From DASSUW01 sp963811895 (GTDB lineage: Bacteria > Actinomycetota > Thermoleophilia > Solirubrobacterales > Solirubrobacteraceae), in assembly GCA_963811895.1 (NCBI GenBank), contig CAWETE010000011.1, positions 28,487-92,486 on the forward strand: a stretch of 64,000 nucleotides of DNA, written 5' to 3'. Every line of letters starts with the position of its first letter. Position 1 is the stretch's first letter. This document shows, piece after piece, positions 53,499-64,000 of this stretch. Both the position numbers and the translations under genes were made by a program. Under the pieces are notes generated by a model, which ran no database searches, was not told the origin of the DNA, and was given only the letters and a program-made list of their open reading frames with translations.

Positions 53499-54592
53499 TG
53501 CGGGTCGTCGTGCTGGATGGTGACGAGACCGGCCAGGAGCTGCTCGAGCAGGCCCTGCGGGTCCTCGACCCCGACGTGCTGGGCATCGAGGTCGAGCGGC
53601 AGTCGTTCGACCTCTCGCTGGAGAAGCGCCGCGAGACGGACAACGAGATCGTCCACGAGGCCGCACGCGCCATGCGCGAGGCCGGCTACGGCATCAAGGC
53701 GGCGACCGTCACGCCGGAGGGCAAGGACGACGTCGGCTCCCCGAATCGCATCCTGCGCGAGGAGGTCGGCGGCAAGGTGATCGTCCGCACGGGCCGCCGC
53801 ATCCCGGGCGTGGTCGGCCCCGTCTCGGGCGTCTTCCACCCGATCGCGGTGGTGCGGATGGCGATCGAGGACGCCTACGGCGCCAAGCAGTGGCGCGAGG
53901 GCGACGAGGGCGCCGTCGACGAGGTCGCCTACCGCACCGAGAAGGTCACACGCTCCACCTGCCGCGCGGTGGCCGAGTACGCCTTCCAGACCGCCGAGCG
54001 GATGGGCGCGCGCGTCTACGGCGGCCCGAAGTGGACGGTCTCCCCCGTCTACGAGGGCATGCTCAAGGAGGAGATGGACCGGGCGGCGGAGCGCCACTCC
54101 GAGGTCGAGTACCAGCCGGTCCTGATCGACGCGACGTACGCGGGGCTCCTGACCGGCGCCACCGAGACGCCGCTGGTGATCCCCGCCCTGAACCGCGACG
54201 GCGACTGCCTGTCGGACATGGTGCTGCCGATGTTCGGCTCGATCGCGGGCGCGGAGTCGGTGCTGCTGGCCTTCGACGACGACTACGAGGTCGACGTGGC
54301 GATGGCCGAGGCGCCGCACGGCACGGCGCCGTCGCTGATGGGCAAGGACCTCGCGAACCCGATGGCGATGCTCCTGGCCTGCGGCGCGGTGCTGAGCTAC
54401 GCGGGCGCGGCGGGCGAGAGCGGCGCCGAGCGGGCCTCGCGCGCGATCTACGAGGGCGTCCTGGAGACGGTGGCGACCGGGACGAAGACGATCGACCTGG
54501 GCGGGCACGCCACGACCAGCGAGTTCACGGACGCGGTGGTCGAGAAGGTGCGCACCAAGGTCGACGTCTGGTCATCGCTGGGCTCGCGCTGA
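53498..54592 (+). CDS. Isocitrate/isopropylmalate dehydrogenase-family protein
   Basis: A 364-residue NAD(P)-dependent beta-decarboxylating dehydrogenase. The N-terminal VVVLDGDETGQELLEQAL and the C-terminal NRDGDCLSDMVLPMFGSIAG and APHGTAPSLMGKDLANPMAM match the family fingerprints for substrate- and metal-binding. It could be an isocitrate, isopropylmalate, homoisocitrate or tartrate-type enzyme; the residues that choose between these cannot be assigned here. It is coupled to the HD-domain gene. It ends in convergent overlap with the DUF389 gene (21 bp). Confidence 0.8.
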   Translation: MRVVVLDGDETGQELLEQALRVLDPDVLGIEVERQSFDLSLEKRRETDNEIVHEAARAMREAGYGIKAATVTPEGKDDVGSPNRILREEVGGKVIVRTGRRIPGVVGPVSGVFHPIAVVRMAIEDAYGAKQWREGDEGAVDEVAYRTEKVTRSTCRAVAEYAFQTAERMGARVYGGPKWTVSPVYEGMLKEEMDRAAERHSEVEYQPVLIDATYAGLLTGATETPLVIPALNRDGDCLSDMVLPMFGSIAGAESVLLAFDDDYEVDVAMAEAPHGTAPSLMGKDLANPMAMLLACGAVLSYAGAAGESGAERASRAIYEGVLETVATGTKTIDLGGHATTSEFTDAVVEKVRTKVDVWSSLGSR

Positions 54593-55510
54593 GCGCCGGC
54601 GGTCATAGAGGGACCGCTGGACGGTCAGCACGAGCGTGCCGGCCACGACGATCGAGACGAGGTTGAGCGCGAGCTGGGCGAGCGAGCCGGTCCAGCCGTC
54701 GCGGTCGCCGTAGGCGGCGGCGACGCCGATGTTGGCGGCCGCGGGGATCGTCGTCACGCTGATCAGGACGCCGATCAGCGCGCCCGACTTGGCGGTCGAG
54801 AGCGAGAGCATCCCGGCGGCGCCGGCGCACAGGGCGACGATCACGGTGAAGGCGTCGGGGCTCGAGATCAGGTTGGCGACCGAGTGGTCCTCGGCGGTGA
54901 ACTCCGCGGGCGTGAGCTCGGTCGCCTTGAAGACGAGGGTGGCCAGGAAGACGGCCGCGATGGCCAGCGGGAAGCCGACCGCGAGGGCGACGCCGGATCT
55001 GACCGCCAGGTCGCGGCGGCGCTGCACGAGCGCGACGCAGAAGCCGGCGATCGGGCCGAACTCGGGGCCGACCACCATCGCGCCGACGATGAGGATCTCC
55101 GAGTCGAGGAAGATGCCGACGGCCGCGAGCATCGCGGCCAGGACCATGAAGAGCAGGAAGACGGCGGAGAGCTCGACGTTCTCGCTCGTCCGCTGCTCGA
55201 CCTCCTCCCAGACCACGGCGTCCGACGGCGCGCCCGGCGCGTTGCGCTCGGCCTCGTCGGCGGCCTTCGAGATGACGGTGTCGATCGGCAGGAGCGTGAT
55301 CGAGCCGCGCTCGCGCAGGTCGAGCGCCTTCAGGTCGGCGAGGATGACGCTCGCGTCCTCGCGCGCGACGTCGCACAGGACCACGTCGCCGTCGGGCCGC
55401 TGGGCGGCGCCGGCGAGGCGGACGATGTTGATGACGGACGCCGTCCGGGTCAGGACCTCCATGACCTGCTCGGTCAGGTCGGCAGGCGAGACGATCCGCA
55501 GGTGGACCAT
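54572..55510 (-). CDS. DUF389-family membrane protein
   Basis: A 312-residue protein. The N-terminus (about residues 1-100) is a soluble domain with ferredoxin-like strands; then a helix and about six or seven hydrophobic segments with GAMVVGPEFGPIAGFCVALV, as in the DUF389/TIGR00341 family. The function of the family is not established. A -10-like TAGCCT is 9 nt before the ATG start. Confidence 0.82.
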   Translation of the reverse strand: MVHLRIVSPADLTEQVMEVLTRTASVINIVRLAGAAQRPDGDVVLCDVAREDASVILADLKALDLRERGSITLLPIDTVISKAADEAERNAPGAPSDAVVWEEVEQRTSENVELSAVFLLFMVLAAMLAAVGIFLDSEILIVGAMVVGPEFGPIAGFCVALVQRRRDLAVRSGVALAVGFPLAIAAVFLATLVFKATELTPAEFTAEDHSVANLISSPDAFTVIVALCAGAAGMLSLSTAKSGALIGVLISVTTIPAAANIGVAAAYGDRDGWTGSLAQLALNLVSIVVAGTLVLTVQRSLYDRRRSARAQR

Positions 55511-55519
55511 GCGGCGGGC

Positions 55520-55525
55520 AGGCTA
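55520..55525 (-). promoter_or_regulatory. -10 box of the DUF389 gene
   Basis: TAGCCT on the minus strand lies 9 nt before the ATG at 55510, again without a ribosome site. Confidence 0.45.
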
Positions 55526-55667
55526 CCCGGGCATCCCCCGGTTGCAAGATCGCTTGCAGTTTGCGGCAGCCTCATTCCGCTCTGTGGAGCCAAATTCGTG
55601 CGGTCTGTGACGTGGGTGCCCGCACGTTGCGGGTTCCGTCCGACGCTCTTCCTAGTGTGCCGAACAC

Positions 55668-55940
55668 ATGTTCCCCCCGACGACCATCGGCCGCCCGAGA
55701 AAGCGCTCGCTACGCGAGCTGGTGCGTTCGGCTGTCGACACGGCCGCGGAGTTCGCGACGCTGGGTGAGGCACAGGCTCCGGAGCGGGTTCTGCCCCGGG
55801 CCCCCACCGCCCCCACGCGCGTGCACCCGCACCGCCGGCCACTCGGTCGTCACCCGCGCAGGCGGAGACCCAATCCGGGCACGCCACGCGCACAGGTCTG
55901 CGTCTCGCCGGTTCCCCATCAGCCGGCACGGGGCGCCTGA
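55668..55940 (+). CDS. Possible small basic hypothetical protein
   Basis: A 90-residue frame in an otherwise empty 540-bp interval. The N-terminal RKRSLRELVRSAVDTAAEFA looks like a genuine amphipathic helix, but the rest is Pro/Arg-rich and may be noise of the GC-rich frame. A TAGTGT box 9 nt before the ATG supports expression and echoes the leaderless pattern of other genes in the window. No homologue is recognised. The remainder of the interval (55526-55652 and 55941-56050) has no gene that I can see. Confidence 0.3.
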   Translation: MFPPTTIGRPRKRSLRELVRSAVDTAAEFATLGEAQAPERVLPRAPTAPTRVHPHRRPLGRHPRRRRPNPGTPRAQVCVSPVPHQPARGA

Positions 55941-56050
55941 CCACCCGCCCACCGGCGCCCGGTCTGGGAGGACGGGCGCGCCGGTCGGGCATACAGCTCC
56001 AACGCACTCGGGCCGCCTTGGTTGGCGGCTCGAGCGCCTTGGGGCGGGTC

Positions 56051-57619
56051 TCAGCCCACCTTGAAGGTGCGCGCGGGACGGTCGCCGTGGAAGTGTCCGT
56101 CGGGGAGCGCTCGCGGCCCGCGGCCCAGCGCCACGCCGGTGCGGGAGCTCGTGCGCGCGCGCCGGGACGACGCCTTGCCGGTCAGCGTGAGCTTCCGCGA
56201 CGCCGTGATCGCCTGGTGGCCGGGCGGCGTGTAGGTCGCCTGCAGCGTGTAGCGCCCAGCCCTGCTGCCCCTCGGGAGCTTGAGCCGGTAGTCGGCGGTG
56301 CCGTCCTCGTCGAGCCGGATGCCGGTCCGGACGATCACGCGATTCCCGCGGGCGAGCTCGAGCTGGACGCGTCCCGCGTCGCTGGCCGTGAGCTCGACCG
56401 GGATCGACTTGGCGCGGACCCGCGCCTTGCGGGGCGCGTACACGTCGAGCGAGGGCTCGTGGACGGTGTCGCCGGGCTCCGTGGTGCCGCCGTCGCCCGG
56501 GGGCGTCGTCGTGCCACCACCGGGAGGCGTCGTGGTCCCGCCGCCGACGGCGGTCACCGCGATCGCCTTCTTCGCGGTCGCGGTGTTGCCCGCCGCGTCG
56601 GCGACCGTCAGCGCGACCTCGTAGGTCCCGGGCTGCGTGAAGGTGTGCGTGACGGCGTCGCCGCCGGCGCCCGCGGTGTTGTCGCCCCACGTCCACTGGC
56701 CGGCGCCGGCCAGGCCCGAGGTGGCGTCCGAGGCGGACGCCTGGAGCGACACGAGATCGCCGACCTTGACGCTCGTCGAGGCGCCCGCGATCGAGACCGC
56801 GGGCGGCGTGCGGTCGACCACGACGGCGTCGCAGCTCGGAGCGGACAGGTTCGCCCTCTCCGCCGTGGCGGTCTGATTGGGCCCGTTCGGGTTGTCGGGG
56901 ATCGAGGCGTCGGCCGCGATCACGCAGGCGGAGACGCTTCCGTCAGGGACGGCGCCGTAGTCGGCCGTGCACGAGAACGTGGTCGACTTGCCGCCGGTCG
57001 CCGGCACGGAGCAGGAGGTGTTGTAGCCGTAGATGTCGCCGGCGTTCGTGTCACAGGAGCGGCCAACCGTGAAGCACAGGAAGTTCGCCGGGAACGGGCC
57101 GGCGACGTCATCGGAGAAGTCGACCTTCACGGGGACCTTGGCGTCCTTGACGAAAGCGGCGCCCGCCGCGAGCTGGATGCCCGCGGTCGGCTTGGAGCGG
57201 TCGATGGTCGTGTGCGCGCGGCGGCCGAGCAGCGTGCCCATCGAGCACGAGTTCGCACCGTCGGAGATCCACATCGGGTCGTTGGGGAACCGGTACTGGC
57301 CCTGCGCGCAGATGCCGTACTGGCCACCGTGCTGGAGCGTGGCAACCCCGCTCCAGTTGGCCCAGGACGAGCCTGAGCCCGCGCTCGGCAGGTTGACGAT
57401 GGGAGAGATGCCGAGCGTGTTGTTCGCGTAGTAGTCGTAGCGGATCCGGTAGGCGTCCGCGGCCTGTGCCGCGGGCCACTCGAACCACTGGGTGTTCTGA
57501 GTCGAGTTCGTGAAGAGGGGCTCGCCCGTGCCGGCCGGCTGGACCTGGCCGGAGGCCGGCCCGGCCAGCGCGAGGGCGCAGAGGGCAGCGCCGAGAGTGA
57601 GGATCGCGGTCCGTCGCAT
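56051..57619 (-). CDS. Secreted PKD-domain protein
   Basis: A 522-residue predicted exported protein. Signal peptide at residues 1-24 (MRRTAILTLGAALCALALAG), a first region with paired cysteines, a PKD-like domain in the middle (VSLQASASDATSGLAGAGQW, DAVTHTFTQPGTYEVALTVAD), a Thr/Pro/Gly linker, and a C-terminal bacterial Ig-like domain ending in a basic tail. These are adhesive or spacer modules for surface proteins; no enzyme domain is seen. The ATG at 57619 is chosen because the signal peptide begins there. Confidence 0.78.
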   Translation of the reverse strand: MRRTAILTLGAALCALALAGPASGQVQPAGTGEPLFTNSTQNTQWFEWPAAQAADAYRIRYDYYANNTLGISPIVNLPSAGSGSSWANWSGVATLQHGGQYGICAQGQYRFPNDPMWISDGANSCSMGTLLGRRAHTTIDRSKPTAGIQLAAGAAFVKDAKVPVKVDFSDDVAGPFPANFLCFTVGRSCDTNAGDIYGYNTSCSVPATGGKSTTFSCTADYGAVPDGSVSACVIAADASIPDNPNGPNQTATAERANLSAPSCDAVVVDRTPPAVSIAGASTSVKVGDLVSLQASASDATSGLAGAGQWTWGDNTAGAGGDAVTHTFTQPGTYEVALTVADAAGNTATAKKAIAVTAVGGGTTTPPGGGTTTPPGDGGTTEPGDTVHEPSLDVYAPRKARVRAKSIPVELTASDAGRVQLELARGNRVIVRTGIRLDEDGTADYRLKLPRGSRAGRYTLQATYTPPGHQAITASRKLTLTGKASSRRARTSSRTGVALGRGPRALPDGHFHGDRPARTFKVG

Positions 57620-57737
57620 GGCGGGAGAGCCTGCCAGCGGCGTAGCGGCCCGGCACTCGTGCCGACCGGCGAACCGCTCGCCGGTTACCCGCTGCAAATT
57701 GGCCGGTTATCCGCCCTCGCGCGCCGAACCGCCTCCG

Positions 57738-58376
57738 CTACGCGAGCAGGCGCGGGAGCTCGCTCATGTCGCGGAAGACCGTCGTGGCCGGTCCTCGGAG
57801 GCGCTCCGCGGGGGTCACGCCACCGGCGTAGGCGAACGCGCGCATCCCGGCCGCGCGGGCGGCCTCGACCCCGTGGCGGCTGTCCTCGACGACGGCGCAG
57901 CGCGCGGGATCGGCGCCCAGGGTGGCGGCGGCGTGCAGGAAGAGGTCGGGCGCCGGCTTGCCGTGCTCCACCTCCTCCGCGCTGAAGATGCGGCCGTCGA
58001 AGCGCTCGAGCAGGCCGGTGAGGCCGAGCGTGTGGCGCAGCCGCTCGTGACTGCTGCTCGACGCCACGCACGTCGGCGCGGCGATCGCGTCGAGCGCGGC
58101 GACGATGCCGTCGACGGGCTCGAGCTCGGCCTCGAACGCCTCGCGGTACAGGTGCTTGAACGGCTCCTCCCAGTCCGCGGCCAGACGGCGACCGAGCGTG
58201 GCCTCGATCTCGCCGATCATGTACTCCTCCGAGCGGCCGACGAAGCGCTCGATCACCTCGGCCTCGCTCAGCGGCCAGCCCAGCTCGGCGAGCACGCGCA
58301 CGTCGATCCGCACGCTGATCCGCTCGCTGTCGACGAGCACGCCGTCGCAGTCGAAGATCACGAGGTCCCACGCCAC
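57738..58376 (-). CDS. HAD-family hydrolase, beta-phosphoglucomutase-like
   Basis: A 212-residue HAD subfamily IA protein. Motif I is IFDCDGVLVDSE with the nucleophile aspartate, motif II is ASSSSHERL, motif III is GKPAPDLF and motif IV is VVEDSRHGVEAARAAG. The alpha-helical cap lies between motifs I and II. It might be a sugar-phosphate phosphatase or a phosphoglucomutase. GTG start is chosen because it precedes motif I directly. Confidence 0.82.
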   Translation of the reverse strand: MAWDLVIFDCDGVLVDSERISVRIDVRVLAELGWPLSEAEVIERFVGRSEEYMIGEIEATLGRRLAADWEEPFKHLYREAFEAELEPVDGIVAALDAIAAPTCVASSSSHERLRHTLGLTGLLERFDGRIFSAEEVEHGKPAPDLFLHAAATLGADPARCAVVEDSRHGVEAARAAGMRAFAYAGGVTPAERLRGPATTVFRDMSELPRLLA

Positions 58377-58534
58377 GAAGGCGCGGACGCTACCGATCCG
58401 GGTCGGGACCCCATTGACAGCCGGCGCCGTCCCGCCGATGCCGATCCGAGGATGCAGGACCCCCGGCACCACGCCGCGCACGGCCACGATGGCGGCCCGT
58501 CGTCGCGTCGGCGGCCCTCTTCCTCGGGGACGGT

Positions 58535-58565
58535 TAAACACGACGAGCCGCCCTCAGGGCGGCTC
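58535..58565 (-). terminator. Rho-independent terminator of the rRNA operon
   Basis: GAGCCGCCC-tca-GGGCGGCTC (58545-58565) forms a perfect 9-bp stem with a 3-base loop, followed on the minus strand by GTCGTGTTTAACC. The T run is short, but the site directly follows the 5S gene. Confidence 0.75.
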
Positions 58566-58576
58566 GGCGATGAAGA

Positions 58577-58694
58577 ACCGGCGGCGACCTACTCTCCCAG
58601 GCCCGTGAAGGCCAAGTACCATCGGCGCTGTGGGGCTTAACTGCTCTGTTCGGAATGGGAAGAGGTGTTTCCCCCACGCTAAAGCCACCGAACT
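58577..58694 (-). rRNA. rrf: 5S ribosomal RNA
   Basis: About 118 nt. The minus strand has the conserved core CCGAACAGAGCAGTTAAG-like segment, CGCCGATGGTACT and GAGAGTAGGTCGCCGCCGG near the 3' end. Ends are placed by alignment to the usual 5S termini and are good to a few bases. Confidence 0.93.
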
Positions 58695-58713
58695 TGTCAA
58701 GACCACGCCCCAG

Positions 58714-58738
58714 CGCGGACCTTCAAAACTGCACAACC
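58714..58738 (-). other. 3' arm of the 23S rRNA processing stem
   Basis: This 25-nt segment is nearly complementary in the transcript to the segment at 61813-61837 upstream of 23S. The plus-strand sequences start CGCGGACCTTCAAAACTGCA and end with GCAGTTTTCAAGGTCCGCG, respectively. The stem would bring the 23S ends together for RNase III-type processing. Confidence 0.7.
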
Positions 58739-58767
58739 CGCCAACCTCGGGTACCACTAAAAAATAT

Positions 58768-63562
<4,795 letters not shown>

Positions 63563-63868
63563 GAACTACTCACACAGAGCTTGTCGCGCATCACACAAGG
63601 GCGCTGCCGTACACGTGGCCGGCGCCGGATGCATCGACGAGGTACTTCTTGATTCTTGGTGCCGTCCGGCGCTGGGTAGCGCCGTCGGCGTTGACGAACC
63701 TGGACGCACAACGATCGATGCCTTGGCACGAGGCCAGGGCCGATCGGTGCGCATGCTGTTGAGTTTTCAAAGACCGTGCGCCCCTGGCGGAGGGGCTTCC
63801 TCCGCACGAGCGCGCCCGGGACCGTCCCAGGCGGGCTCTGGAGTGTAGCGCGTTCGGCGTGGCAGGAC
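63563..63868 (-). promoter_or_regulatory. rRNA operon leader
   Basis: A 306-nt region without a gene between the YjbQ stop and 16S. A -10-like TACACT at 63847-63842 on the minus strand is the best promoter candidate. The segment at 63752-63775 (plus strand starts CATGCTGTTGAGTTTTCAAA) is complementary in the transcript to 61866-61889 and forms the 16S processing stem, matching at 22 of 24 positions. A weak -35 makes the promoter uncertain. Confidence 0.5.
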
Positions 63869-64000
63869 CTACGAGAGGACCTGGACGTGGACCTCGCGCC
63901 GCCGCGGGCGCGTGTCGAAGTCGACCAGGACCACCTGCTGCCAGGTGCCCAGGACCAGGCGCCCGCCCACGAGCGGGACCGTCTCCGAGGCGCCCACCAG
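63869..64000 (-). CDS. YjbQ-family protein, 3' end only
   Basis: The last 43 residues of a YjbQ/UPF0047-type protein cut by the window edge. The segment GGRLVLGTWQQVVLVDFDT and the ending RRREVHVQVLS match the C-terminal part of the family, which includes a protein proposed to have thiamine-phosphate synthase activity. The gene lies just upstream of the rRNA leader on the same strand. Confidence 0.7.
   Translation of the reverse strand: MVGASETVPLVGGRLVLGTWQQVVLVDFDTRPRRREVHVQVLS

Overview
The window is about 64 kb of GC-rich bacterial DNA with dense genes and many 4-bp start/stop overlaps. The neighbourhoods point to Actinobacteria: a GarA-like FHA protein next to an FtsR-like MerR regulator, an RsiG-like c-di-GMP protein and pgsA; a sepF/yggS/pgeF/yggT cluster; and a MurA with Asp in place of the catalytic Cys. 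My best guess is a deep-branching actinobacterium such as Thermoleophilia/Solirubrobacterales, but this is inference and the 16S gene at 62016-63562 would settle it.

Layout. (1) 1-12.4 kb: a galactoside/galactose utilisation cluster with a LacD-type aldolase, ribokinase-family kinase, GH2 beta-galactosidase, GalT, DeoR regulator, a complete sugar ABC transporter (binding lipoprotein, two permeases, MsmK-type ATPase) and a GH36 alpha-galactosidase. (2) 12.4-18.7 kb, minus strand: FAD-linked oxidase, SRPBCC protein, apt, ftsR-like, garA-like, rsiG-like, pgsA, proS. (3) 18.7-22.2 kb: a damaged GH31 glycosidase, Mn-type sodA, and a decayed AbiEi/DUF559-type gene behind a four-module palindrome. 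(4) 22.2-39.4 kb, minus strand: an isoprenoid, envelope, translation and division supercluster (ispG, acyl-CoA ligase, rseP, dxr, small membrane protein, lone OppB-type permease, cdsA, uppS, frr, pyrH, tsf, rpsB, rluD, lspA, yggT, proC, sepF, yggS, pgeF, cca). (5) 39.4-46.9 kb: beta-propeller protein with a lysine-rich tail, a 185-bp palindrome, hisF, ECF sigma factor, RTX-like secreted protein, LuxR/LAL regulator. (6) 46.9-52.9 kb, minus strand: hisZ-G-D-B-H-A in translational order after murA. (7) 52.9-58.4 kb: HD-domain protein with an IDH/IPMDH-family dehydrogenase, DUF389 membrane protein, PKD-domain secreted protein, HAD phosphatase. (8) 58.5-63.9 kb: an rRNA operon (16S-23S-5S, minus strand) with visible processing stems, a terminator and no spacer tRNA; (9) the 3' end of a YjbQ-family gene at the right edge.

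The first cluster should import galactosides, hydrolyse them, and route galactose through GalT or a tagatose-type aldolase; no galactokinase is present. The minus-strand superclusters make isoprenoid precursors, undecaprenyl carrier, CDP-diacylglycerol and murein precursors beside translation and division genes.

The most unusual features are three unrelated palindromic elements (one inside a coding sequence), an RsiG-like protein with a variant c-di-GMP motif, repeated -10-like TANNNT boxes 7-10 nt upstream of start codons that lack Shine-Dalgarno sequences, and very long low-complexity tails on RpsB and on the beta-propeller protein. Six or more genes carry single-base frame breaks, mostly net insertions, so sequencing error must be weighed against true decay.
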